Below, piece by piece: positions 1-6,690 of a stretch of DNA of 17,256 nucleotides. A program made the position numbers and the translations under genes. The notes below the pieces were generated by a model. It saw nothing but the letters and a program-made list of their open reading frames with translations, did no database searches and had not been told where the DNA came from. Within the stretch, counting starts at the first letter, position 1. The number at the start of each line of letters is the position of its first letter. This DNA is from Casp-actino8 sp041159745 (GTDB taxonomy: Bacteria; Actinomycetota; Acidimicrobiia; Acidimicrobiales; Ilumatobacteraceae): contig JBEAXP010000192.1 in the NCBI GenBank assembly GCA_041159745.1, positions 1-17,256 of the forward strand, in the 5' to 3' direction.

Positions 1-20
1 GTCGTGATCATGTCGGTCAT
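1..20 (-). CDS. Start of an unidentified gene running off the left edge (partial)
   Basis: Reading leftwards, an ATG at 20..18 opens a frame giving M-T-D-M-I-T before the window ends. A GAGGAG Shine-Dalgarno sequence at 32..27 lies 6 nt upstream, inside the last codons of the carbamoylase gene, and that gene's TGA (25..23) sits in the spacer. This is the typical layout of a translationally coupled next gene in an operon. Six residues are too few to name a product. A hydantoinase/dihydropyrimidinase or transporter would fit the carbamoylase context, but that is only a guess from neighbours. Confidence 0.6.
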
Positions 21-22
21 GT

Positions 23-1000
23 TCAACTCCTCGGCGGCTCGATGACGCCGCGTTGACTCGTGAGACGGGTGTACACCTCGGGACGGCGATAGCGATCGAA
101 ATCGAACAGCGTTTCCTTGTAGCGCCGGCACCATTCGAGATCGCAGTCGACGCTGATCAATTCGTCCCCGGTGGTGATGGTCTGCGCCGCGATCTGACCC
201 GAAGGCGCGACGATGCAGGACTGACCGAGGGAATCGACGCCCTCCTCGACGCCGCCCTTGGCGACTCCGATCACCCAGGTTCCGTTCTGGTAGGCCCCCG
301 ACTGCATCACGAGGGAGTTGTGGAAGCCCTGCAGGATGTCCTGCGAGGGGTCGGGGACGTAGTGGATCGGCGTGTTGTAGCCGCAGAGGATCATCTCGAC
401 GCCTTGGAGCCCCATCTCGCGGTACGACTCGGGCCAGCGTCGATCGTTGCAGATCATCATCCCGACGATTCCGCCGAATGCCCGCCACACCGGGAAACCT
501 TCCGGACTCGGCTCGAAGTAGTACCTCTCGGCGTGTTGGAACGGACGGTCGGGCTCGTTGGTCTCGTGTCCGGGAATGTGCACCTTGCGGTACTTGCCCA
601 CGATGGACCCGTCGCGTTCGACGAGGATCTGCGTGTTGTACCGGTGACGAACTCCTCGGTCGTCGGGTTCGGTGAGTTCGGCGTAGCCGAGACAGAAGCC
701 GATTCCGAGGCGACGAGCCTCGTCGAACAGCGGCTTGGTCGCCTCGTTCGGCATGGCCGTCTCGTACCAGTGATCCGACTCCCCGATGTTGGCGACGAAC
801 CAACGCGGGAAGAAGGTCGTGAGAGCGAGTTCCGGGAAGACGACGAGGTCGACTCCACGCTCGGCGGCCCGGCGCAGCAGGACCAGGAGACGTTCGACGA
901 CATCGGCACGCGAATGGTCGCGATTGATCGGTCCCAGTTGAGCCGCGCCGACGTTGACGATTCGCTGAGCTCCGATGTCGTGCGTGAAGTGTGTGGACAC
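23..1000 (-). CDS. N-carbamoyl-D-amino acid hydrolase-like nitrilase-superfamily amidohydrolase
   Basis: This 325-residue cytosolic enzyme of the nitrilase fold should hydrolyse an N-carbamoyl amino acid to the amino acid, CO2 and ammonia. The catalytic triad is visible: E57 in FPELALTTFFPRW, K139 in GKYRKVHIPG and C184 in ICNDRRWPE. The Arg pair after the cysteine, H141 and the FQH histidine (H156) match the D-carbamoylase pattern known from Agrobacterium, with offsets of 10-12 residues explained by a longer N-terminus. Similarity to that enzyme runs the full length (GYNTP, QNG, SCIVAP). The start is a GTG with GGAGGAG 5 nt upstream, 16 nt after the M20 hydrolase stop, so the two are co-transcribed. 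Beta-ureidopropionase activity is an alternative. The N-carbamoylputrescine hydrolase signature is absent. Confidence 0.9.
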   Translation of the reverse strand: MSTHFTHDIGAQRIVNVGAAQLGPINRDHSRADVVERLLVLLRRAAERGVDLVVFPELALTTFFPRWFVANIGESDHWYETAMPNEATKPLFDEARRLGIGFCLGYAELTEPDDRGVRHRYNTQILVERDGSIVGKYRKVHIPGHETNEPDRPFQHAERYYFEPSPEGFPVWRAFGGIVGMMICNDRRWPESYREMGLQGVEMILCGYNTPIHYVPDPSQDILQGFHNSLVMQSGAYQNGTWVIGVAKGGVEEGVDSLGQSCIVAPSGQIAAQTITTGDELISVDCDLEWCRRYKETLFDFDRYRRPEVYTRLTSQRGVIEPPRS

Positions 1001-1005
1001 GGTCT

Positions 1006-1012
1006 CTCCTCC
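1006..1012 (-). promoter_or_regulatory. Strong ribosome binding site of the D-carbamoylase-like gene
   Basis: GGAGGAG reads on the minus strand at 1012..1006, 5 nt before the GTG at 1000. It decides this GTG as the start, and it is one of few strong Shine-Dalgarno sites in the window. It sits in the 16-nt gap inside the carbamoylase operon. Confidence 0.75.
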
Positions 1013-1016
1013 GGGC

Positions 1017-2294
1017 CTATGGCTTCTTGTCGACTCGCGTGTCGAGTCGTTCGTCGAAATCCGTATGAGCGAGTCGCCACATGACTTCGAGCAGAATGTC
1101 GGTTCCTTCGACCAGATCGGCCGGCTCGGTGAACTCGGCAGGGTTGTGGCTGATGCCGAGGTGCGATTGCGTGAAGATCATCGCCGTCGGGCACACCCTC
1201 GCCAGCATCTGCGCATCGTGTCCGGCTCCGGAGGGGAGGCGCATGTTCGTGTGTCCGCGTCCCGCGATGACTTCTTCGACGAGATCGATCACTCGACCGT
1301 CGAACACGACGGGCTCGAAACGGGCCAACCGTCGGGTCTCGATCGTGACGCCTTCGTCGTTCGCCGCCCGGTTCAGAAAGTCGGAAATCTCGGCCTCGGC
1401 TCGCCGCAGAGTCTCCTCGTCGGTGTTGCGCACGTCGAGTGTGAGAGTGGCGGACCGGGGAACCACGTTCACCAGATTCGGAACCAGATCGATCTTCCCG
1501 ACCGTGCACACCTGATCGCCGCCGTAACGGGCGGCCAGATCACGTAGGAAGACGACGATGCGACCGGCGACGAGCGCGGGGTCGTGTCGTAGAGACATCG
1601 GAGTCGTTCCGGCGTGATTGCTCTGTCCGGTGATGGTGACTTCCTGCCAGGAGATTCCCTGGACCCCCGTCACCGAGCCGAACCTCTTGTGGTCGGCCTC
1701 GAGGCGTGGTCCTTGCTCGATGTGCAATTCGACGAACGCGTGAGGCGGCGCCGCGGGACACGGATGCGAGCCGGCGTAGCCGATGCGATCGAGTTCGTCG
1801 CCGAGCCGAGCTCCGTCGATGGCGGGTGCATCGAGGGCTTCCTCGACCGACATGCCTCCCACGTAGACCAGCGACCCGAGCATGTCCGGCTGGAATCGCG
1901 CACCTTCCTCGTTGGTGAAGAAGGCGACCGCCAGCGGTCTCGGGGGAGTCAATCCGGCCTGCATGAGGGTTTCGATGACTTCGATTCCGGCCAGCACACC
2001 GAGGTTGCCGTCGTACCGGCCTCCGGTGCGGACGGTGTCGATGTGCGAGCCGGTCATGACGGGTCGCCCCTGACCCACGGACCAGGTGCCCACCACGTTC
2101 CCCACCGCGTCGATCGTGACCTCGAGGCCGAGATCGTGCATCCAGGTCAGCACCAGGTCCCGGCCGTCCCGATCGGCGTCGGTGAGGGCCAAGCGACACG
2201 AACCGCCCCCGTCGATGGGTCCGATGCGGGCCAAGTCGTCGAGGCGCGCCAACAGGCGCGCTCCGGACACTCGGACCCCTCCCAGTGACGTCAC
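1017..2294 (-). CDS. M20-family Zn-dependent amidohydrolase (N-carbamoyl-L-amino acid hydrolase / allantoate amidohydrolase type)
   Basis: A 425-residue (or 417-residue) binuclear metal hydrolase of the hydantoinase/carbamoylase amidase family, which cleaves N-carbamoyl-L-amino acids, N-carbamoyl-beta-alanine or allantoate. Visible hallmarks are GSHIDTV (H84), GGRYDGNLG (D95), TNEEGARF (E129/E130), ELHIEQGP, the dimerisation-domain motif NHAGTTPM, GAGHDAQML and a C-terminal GISHNPAEFT, in the usual order. Length is normal for the family. Two starts compete: GTG 2294, exactly 6 nt after a TAAACT -10 hexamer (leaderless), and GTG 2270, preceded at 5 nt by GGGAGGGG. Substrate cannot be fixed from sequence, but the adjacent D-carbamoylase-like gene favours carbamoyl amino acids over allantoate. 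It heads the leftward operon. Confidence 0.88.
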   Translation of the reverse strand: MTSLGGVRVSGARLLARLDDLARIGPIDGGGSCRLALTDADRDGRDLVLTWMHDLGLEVTIDAVGNVVGTWSVGQGRPVMTGSHIDTVRTGGRYDGNLGVLAGIEVIETLMQAGLTPPRPLAVAFFTNEEGARFQPDMLGSLVYVGGMSVEEALDAPAIDGARLGDELDRIGYAGSHPCPAAPPHAFVELHIEQGPRLEADHKRFGSVTGVQGISWQEVTITGQSNHAGTTPMSLRHDPALVAGRIVVFLRDLAARYGGDQVCTVGKIDLVPNLVNVVPRSATLTLDVRNTDEETLRRAEAEISDFLNRAANDEGVTIETRRLARFEPVVFDGRVIDLVEEVIAGRGHTNMRLPSGAGHDAQMLARVCPTAMIFTQSHLGISHNPAEFTEPADLVEGTDILLEVMWRLAHTDFDERLDTRVDKKP

Positions 2295-2300
2295 GAGGTT

Positions 2301-2306
2301 AGTTTA
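2301..2306 (-). promoter_or_regulatory. Candidate -10 element (TAAACT) of a leaderless carbamoylase operon promoter
   Basis: TAAACT reads leftwards at 2306..2301 and is followed by 6 nt and then GTG 2294. This places the expected transcription start on the start codon. No good -35 is present at 17-18 nt, which is common for actinobacterial promoters. The hexamer lies inside the imperfect inverted repeat at 2302-2319, so a regulator bound there would block it. Confidence 0.5.
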
Positions 2307-2319
2307 CATTTTGTCAAAG
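2302..2319. promoter_or_regulatory. Operator-like imperfect inverted repeat upstream of the carbamoylase operon
   Basis: On the minus strand the sequence TTTGACAAAATGTAAAC has the symmetric core TTnACAnnnTGTnAA, overlapping the proposed -10. It is AT-rich in an otherwise GC-rich region. Flanking it, GACGTCAC occurs as a direct repeat at 2287-2294 and 2319-2326 (32-bp period), and CGAGGT/ACCTCG form inverted arms at 2294-2299 and 2325-2330. The layout looks like a transcription-factor site, for example for a repressor responding to carbamoyl or ureido compounds. The regulator is unknown. Confidence 0.4.
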
Positions 2320-2343
2320 ACGTCACCTCGGCCTTCCAACGGG

Positions 2344-2349
2344 CATAGT
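2344..2349 (+). promoter_or_regulatory. Weak candidate -10 element of the TauE/SafE permease gene
   Basis: CATAGT keeps the conserved A (second) and T (sixth) of the -10 consensus. It would give a transcription start near 2356 and a leader of about 11 nt containing GGTGGGG before the ATG at 2367. No convincing -35 is seen. Confidence 0.25.
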
Positions 2350-2366
2350 GGCGATGTGGTGGGGCG

Positions 2367-3092
2367 ATGACGGGTGCGGAGATCGTCGTCATGCTGGCGG
2401 CCGTTCTGGTGGCGTCCACGGCCCAATACACCGCGGGCTTCGGGTTCTCGCTCCTGAGCGTCCCGGTCATGGCTCTGGCCCTCGACACCCACGACGCCGT
2501 GATCGTGGCGACCTGGCTCGGTTTGCTGGCCAGCGGATACCAGGTGATCGAGAGTCACCGATCGGTCGATTGGTCGACGGCGCGACGCCTCCTCATCGGA
2601 ACCCTCATCGGGATTCCGGTCGGCCTGGTCTTCTTCACTCAAGTGGCCGAGTCGACACTGCGGCTGGTGCTCGGTGTGAGTGTGCTGATCGCCACGTTCG
2701 TCCTCGCTCGCGACTTCCGTCTCACTCGTCCGGGCACCGGGCCCGAGTGGATCGCCGGCGCGGTGAGCGGTGCTTTGGCCTCGTCGCTGTCGACGAACGG
2801 GCCTCCTCTGGTGTTCGTGCTGCAGGCTCGGCGAATGCCGATCGTTTCGTTCCGCGCCACGTTGAGCCTCGTCTTCACCGTCGCGAACGCCGCGTCCCTC
2901 GTCGGCTTCCTCGTGACCGGTGAACTCGACGCCGACGTGAGCATTCACAGCGCACTCGGAATTCCGTGCCTCGTGATCGGCGTGGCGGTCGGGTCACGTC
3001 TGCGGCGACGAGTCACCGAGGAGAGCGCCCGACATCTGGTGATCGGGCTGCTCGCCCTCGCCGGCGTATCGGCGATCGTGGCCGCGATCTGA
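2367..3092 (+). CDS. TauE/SafE-family membrane permease
   Basis: A 241-residue integral membrane protein of the TauE/SafE (DUF81) family, thought to export sulfite, sulfoacetate or other organic anions. The N-terminal hydrophobic segment carries the typical GFGFSLLSVPVMAL motif. The second half repeats the topology with SGALASSLSTNGPPLVF, the family's G-x(n)-NGPP signature at about residues 130-150. Roughly seven to eight hydrophobic segments can be traced, with the usual short Arg-rich linkers (SHRSVDWSTARR, SRLRRRVTEES). ATG 2367 is preceded by GGTGGGG, and an in-frame stop lies 21 nt upstream, so this start is secure. It diverges from the carbamoylase operon and might export a product of it. 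Its stop lies 1 bp from that of the convergent MBL hydrolase. Confidence 0.88.
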   Translation: MTGAEIVVMLAAVLVASTAQYTAGFGFSLLSVPVMALALDTHDAVIVATWLGLLASGYQVIESHRSVDWSTARRLLIGTLIGIPVGLVFFTQVAESTLRLVLGVSVLIATFVLARDFRLTRPGTGPEWIAGAVSGALASSLSTNGPPLVFVLQARRMPIVSFRATLSLVFTVANAASLVGFLVTGELDADVSIHSALGIPCLVIGVAVGSRLRRRVTEESARHLVIGLLALAGVSAIVAAI

Positions 3093-3093
3093 T

Positions 3094-3807
3094 TCAGCCG
3101 CCGCCGAAGATCGTGAGCCACTGCTCCTTCGACTTCGGCTTCAGCACGAAGTTGTGAGCGCGAACCTGTTCGAGTGTCTCCGAAGGGGGCGGGGAATAGC
3201 GATGTCCCGGATAGACGACGGTCGACGACGGCATCGAATCGAGCCGTTGAAGACTCTCGAACATGTCGTCGGGGTTGCTCCCGGGCAGATCGGTCCGGCC
3301 GCAACCGTCGAGGAACAACGTGTCGCCGGAGATCAGACAGCCATGAACGTGAAAGCATTGGCTGCCGGGCGTGTGGCCAGGGGTGTGGACGAGGTCGATC
3401 GCCACGGAACCGACTTGGACCGTGTCGCCAGCCGCGTGGGCACTGAGCTCGGCCTCGCTCAGACCGGTGGTGCGCGTCACCCACGGAACCTCGTTCTCGT
3501 TGACGTGAATCGGAACCTGCACGCGTTCGAGCAGACGAGCGACACCTTCGATCCGGTAGCCCATCATCGAGCCGCCCACATGATCGGGGTGATAGTGGGT
3601 CGCCAACACGCCCGTCACTCGGAGTCCGTCACCTTCCACGATGTCGACGAGATCGTCGACGCCGTACGCCGGGTCGACGATGACGCATTCGCCGGAGCGG
3701 CGATCCCCGATCAAGTAGACGAAGTTGGCCATTTGGGTGGCCAACGGATCGCCGATTGCGAAATCGTGTCCGGACAGGAGTTGCCGAAAGTAGAGGTCGT
3801 CAGGCAT
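3094..3807 (-). CDS. Metallo-beta-lactamase-fold hydrolase (glyoxalase II-like)
   Basis: A 237-residue cytosolic MBL-fold protein. The complete dinuclear metal site is visible: T-H71-Y-H73-P-D75-H76, H145 in HTPGHTPGS, D162 in SGDTLFLDGCGRTD and H202 in YPGHRYS. The GCGRTD motif is shared with glyoxalase II-like and persulfide dioxygenase (ETHE1) relatives. Having all ligands of a two-metal site favours a hydrolase over the mono-iron dioxygenase. An insertion around residues 80-100 (MMGYRIEGVARLL) is not typical of compact glyoxalase II. The start is chosen at ATG 3807: a TAGCGT hexamer ends 7 nt upstream, consistent with a leaderless mRNA, and a longer reading frame upstream only antisenses the divergent gene. 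Substrate unknown. Confidence 0.88.
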   Translation of the reverse strand: MPDDLYFRQLLSGHDFAIGDPLATQMANFVYLIGDRRSGECVIVDPAYGVDDLVDIVEGDGLRVTGVLATHYHPDHVGGSMMGYRIEGVARLLERVQVPIHVNENEVPWVTRTTGLSEAELSAHAAGDTVQVGSVAIDLVHTPGHTPGSQCFHVHGCLISGDTLFLDGCGRTDLPGSNPDDMFESLQRLDSMPSSTVVYPGHRYSPPPSETLEQVRAHNFVLKPKSKEQWLTIFGGG

Positions 3808-3813
3808 CGGCCC

Positions 3814-3820
3814 TACGCTA
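3814..3820. promoter_or_regulatory. Symmetric TACGCTA element: overlapping -10 boxes for two divergent leaderless genes
   Basis: The plus strand reads TACGCT (3814-3819), 6 nt before GTG 3826 of the ProA-like gene. The minus strand reads TAGCGT (3820-3815), 7 nt before ATG 3807 of the MBL hydrolase. Both are TANNNT hexamers in the position expected for leaderless transcripts. The 18-bp gap between the two start codons therefore contains both promoters' -10 elements in one 7-bp symmetric sequence. The -35 regions would lie inside the opposite gene. Confidence 0.6.
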
Positions 3821-3825
3821 ATCGC

Positions 3826-5286
3826 GTGTCGATGGATCGCTTGACTCGCCTGGAATCGGGCCAACTCATTCCCTTCGGTGGCGATCGAGTGACGGTCGTA
3901 TCGGACGAACTCGCTTCCTCGTTCGTCCCGGGCGACCGCCTGGTGGTCGTCCAGGAGACCGGTGATCTGATTCGCGTTCCGGCGAGCGTCTCCGAACTCG
4001 TCCAATCGGCGGTCTCACGCGCGCGCCGAGCGTTCTCCGAATTGTCGCGTGTGGACGACGCGAACATCGATCGGTTCTACGACGAGATGGCGACCCGAAT
4101 GGAGGACGACCGGATCATGTCGTCCGTCCTTCGAGCCAACGGCGAAGACGTCGACGACGCCCGTTCGCGAGGTCGATCGACGACCCGCCTCGAGCTCACG
4201 GACAAGATGCGTCGCGACATGATCGAGGGAGTCCGGATCTGGAGACGGATCGACGTCACCCGTGATGCCTCGATATCCGTCGTCGACCACGGCTCCTGGA
4301 GAGTGGAGGAACGGCGAGCTCCGCTCGGAGTGATCGCCTTCGTTTTCGAGGGTCGGCCGAACGTCTTCGCCGATGCGACGGGTGTGCTGCGGAGCGGGAA
4401 CTCCGTCGTCTTTCGTATCGGCAGCGACGCTCTCCGCACCGCCCAGGCACTGATGGATGACGTCGTCGGGCCATCCCTCGCGAGCGCCGGATTGCCCGCG
4501 GGCTCCGTCGTTCTCGTCGCGTCACCCGATCGATCGGCCGGTCACGCCTTGTTCTCCGACCGTCGGATCGCTCTCGCGGTTGCTCGGGGAAGCGGCGAGG
4601 CGGTGGCGCAACTGGGCTCGGTGGCCCGTCAGGCCGGAGTGCCGGTGAGCCTTCACGGCACCGGTGGGGCGTGGATGGTGATCGCACCCGACGCCGACGT
4701 GGAGGCGATCGAGGCCATGGTCGACGCCTCGCTCGATCGCAAGGTGTGCAACACCCTCAACGTGGTCTGCGTCGCGCGTGATCGTCCCGAGCATCTCTCG
4801 GCGGTTCTGAGCGGTGTTCGCCGGGCCGGCGAGCGGCGGTCCGCTCGGCCGGCGGTTCACGTTCGCGCCGGCGCACCGATCGATCATCGGGCGCTCGGCG
4901 ATGCCACGGTCGTCGAGCACGACGACGATTCGTTCCTCGGAGTCGAGTACGAGTGGGACGATCGTCCCGAACTGGCCGTTCGCATCGTGGAGACCGTCGG
5001 TGAAGCCGTGCAATTGTGCAACGACCACAGTCCGTGGTTCGTGACCTCGCTCATCACCCGTGACGACGAATCGTTCGAGGATTTCTACCGGGGAATCGAA
5101 GCGCCCTTCGTCGGAGACGGATTCACTCGATGGGTGGATGGCCAGTACGCGTTGCGACGACCCGAACTCGGATTGTCCAACTGGCAGAGCGGTCGGCTTT
5201 TCGGACGCGGAGGCATCTTGTCGGGCGACGGCGTCTTCGCCGTTCGCTACGTGGCCCGTCACACCGATCCGACGCAGAGGCGCTGA
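3826..5286 (+). CDS. ProA-like aldehyde dehydrogenase (gamma-glutamyl phosphate reductase paralogue) with N-terminal extension
   Basis: This 486-residue protein is of the aldehyde dehydrogenase superfamily, closest in motif pattern to ProA. PLGVIAFVFEGRPNV (from residue 166), SGNSVVFRIGSDAL, SLHGTGGAWMV and the catalytic-cysteine segment DRKVCNTLNVV (C308) all have ProA counterparts. It is about 70 residues longer than ProA. About 50 extra residues precede the first ProA helix and look beta-rich (QLIPFGGDRVTVVSDELA). The canonical ProA C-terminal STQKLHARGP is replaced by SNWQSGRLFGRGGI. No proB lies nearby. It could be the organism's ProA or a paralogue reducing another acyl phosphate or oxidising another semialdehyde. 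GTG 3826 is preferred for its -10 spacing; ATG 3832 is an alternative. Known family: NADP-dependent, cytosolic. Confidence 0.82.
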   Translation: MSMDRLTRLESGQLIPFGGDRVTVVSDELASSFVPGDRLVVVQETGDLIRVPASVSELVQSAVSRARRAFSELSRVDDANIDRFYDEMATRMEDDRIMSSVLRANGEDVDDARSRGRSTTRLELTDKMRRDMIEGVRIWRRIDVTRDASISVVDHGSWRVEERRAPLGVIAFVFEGRPNVFADATGVLRSGNSVVFRIGSDALRTAQALMDDVVGPSLASAGLPAGSVVLVASPDRSAGHALFSDRRIALAVARGSGEAVAQLGSVARQAGVPVSLHGTGGAWMVIAPDADVEAIEAMVDASLDRKVCNTLNVVCVARDRPEHLSAVLSGVRRAGERRSARPAVHVRAGAPIDHRALGDATVVEHDDDSFLGVEYEWDDRPELAVRIVETVGEAVQLCNDHSPWFVTSLITRDDESFEDFYRGIEAPFVGDGFTRWVDGQYALRRPELGLSNWQSGRLFGRGGILSGDGVFAVRYVARHTDPTQRR

Positions 5287-5287
5287 G

Positions 5288-6640
5288 TCAGTTCAGGAAC
5301 GAGTCGACGATTCGACCGGCGACGTTCGAGCCCGGGCGCGAGGTGTCGCTCCACTTGGCCAGCGCCGCCAGCGAATTGATGCCGATCCAACGCAACGGTT
5401 CCGGCTCCCAGCGCCGGGAGCGATGGCCGACGAAGGGGATCCGGGTGAGTTCGGTATCACGCCCCAGAACCAGGTCGGCCAGTATCCGCCCGACGAGATT
5501 GCTCGTCGCGACCCCGTCGCCGACGTAGGCCCCACCACGAAGGATCCCGTCGTCGGAGCCGACCGACATCGTCCAGTCCCGGGCCGCGGCGAGCGGTCCA
5601 CCCCAATGATGCGTGATGGTGACGCCCTCGAGGACCGGAAACATCTCGCACAGGGTCGCCGTGAGGGCCGCTTTGGTGGGATCGTGTCGATCGAAGGACG
5701 ACGACACACGCGATCCGAAGTGGTACGGGGCACCACGGCCCCCGAATGCGATACGACCGTCGGTTGTGCGCTGACCGTAGATGACCATCCGACGCAGATC
5801 GGCGAACGTCTCGCGCTCCGAGAGTCCGATCGAGGACCAAGTCGCATCATCGAGGGGCTCGGTGGCGATCATCATCGAGTAGAGCGGCACGACTCGTCGT
5901 CGCTCGGATCTCCACTGCGTCGAGTAGGCCTCGGTGGCCCGAATCACCCGGCCGGCCCGGACGTCGCCCCGAGACGTGCGAACACCTCGGCCTTCCAGTT
6001 CGATGGCCGAGGTGTTCTCGACGATCGACACACCGCGACGACGAAGCGAGGCGGCCAGTCCTGTCACGAGTCGGAAGGGCTGAATGACGGCGCAATCGGG
6101 GTGGAAGAGTGCACCCTGGAGGCGAGTCGCGCCGAGGCGCCGGCTCGCGGTCTCGGCGTCGAGGAGTTGCACACGATCACCGTCGAGGCCCCACTCGTCG
6201 GCTTCGCGCAAGACGTCGAGAGCACGCCGCATCTGACGGTCGTCGCGAATGGCACCCAGATATCCGCCCTTCTTGAAGCCGCAATCGATGTCGAGATCCG
6301 CCGCCTGCCGTCCGACTTCGTCAACCGTCTCGTACATCAGATGTTGAAGCCGCAGGGCTTCCTCGCGCGACGACATGGCGGATACACGATCGAGCGACAT
6401 CGGAAGGATGGAGGAGCACCATCCTCCATTGCGGCCACTCGCGCCGAAACCCACGTGGTTGGCTTCGATGACGAGAATGCGTGTACCCGGCGACTGGAGG
6501 TTCAGGTAGTGGGCCGCCCAGAGCCCGGTGAACCCGGCTCCGATGATGGCGACGTCGACGTCGGTGGGCAGGGGAGTCGGATCGACGGCTATCGGCCCCG
6601 TTTCACGGGTGACGACGTCCTGCCACAGACAGTTCTCCAC
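5288..6640 (-). CDS. FAD-dependent oxidoreductase, DAO family (gamma-glutamylputrescine oxidase-like)
   Basis: A roughly 450-residue flavoprotein of the D-amino-acid-oxidase fold, which oxidises amines or amino acids using O2 or another acceptor. From the proposed start, the dinucleotide-binding GAGFTG is at residues 34-39, the acidic end of the second strand is E59, and GFGASGRNGGW (64-74) is the PuuB/OrdL-type flavin motif. A C-terminal GGAYVGDGVATSNLVG closes the FAD site. GTG 6640 is preferred because a TACAGT -10 hexamer ends 7 nt before it and it fits the usual family N-terminus (xLWxD). A longer GTG start at 6664 also exists. The gene follows panC by about 26-50 nt on the same strand and ends 1 bp from the convergent ProA-like gene. 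The exact amine substrate is not deducible. Confidence 0.83.
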   Translation of the reverse strand: MENCLWQDVVTRETGPIAVDPTPLPTDVDVAIIGAGFTGLWAAHYLNLQSPGTRILVIEANHVGFGASGRNGGWCSSILPMSLDRVSAMSSREEALRLQHLMYETVDEVGRQAADLDIDCGFKKGGYLGAIRDDRQMRRALDVLREADEWGLDGDRVQLLDAETASRRLGATRLQGALFHPDCAVIQPFRLVTGLAASLRRRGVSIVENTSAIELEGRGVRTSRGDVRAGRVIRATEAYSTQWRSERRRVVPLYSMMIATEPLDDATWSSIGLSERETFADLRRMVIYGQRTTDGRIAFGGRGAPYHFGSRVSSSFDRHDPTKAALTATLCEMFPVLEGVTITHHWGGPLAAARDWTMSVGSDDGILRGGAYVGDGVATSNLVGRILADLVLGRDTELTRIPFVGHRSRRWEPEPLRWIGINSLAALAKWSDTSRPGSNVAGRIVDSFLN

Positions 6641-6647
6641 CAGTCGG

Positions 6648-6653
6648 ACTGTA
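6648..6653 (-). promoter_or_regulatory. Candidate -10 element (TACAGT) for an FAD oxidoreductase leaderless transcript
   Basis: TACAGT reads leftwards at 6653..6648, followed by 7 nt and GTG 6640. It lies inside the longer open frame from GTG 6664, so if real it shortens the protein by eight residues. It would also let the oxidase be expressed separately from panBC. Confidence 0.4.
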
Positions 6654-6690
6654 GGCGACGACACCCGACCGACGATCGAGTGTCGAGACC

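Larger units (their letters stand above)
2287..2326. repeat. GACGTCAC direct repeat, 32-bp period
   Basis: Two exact copies of GACGTCAC lie at 2287-2294 and 2319-2326. The left copy is part of a perfect 10-bp palindrome, GTGACGTCAC (2285-2294), that includes the GTG start codon. A period of 32 bp is about three helical turns, putting the copies on the same face of the DNA around the operator-like core. Confidence 0.45.

Noticed and set aside
53..1084. 343-residue plus-strand frame
   Set aside because: It is the mirror of the carbamoylase gene on the opposite strand. High GC creates long stop-free frames, and its sequence has no recognisable motifs.
3154..3825. Upstream extension of the ProA-like open frame by about 224 residues
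   Set aside because: It lies entirely antisense to the well-conserved MBL hydrolase, shows no domain, and the -10 spacing supports the start at 3826.
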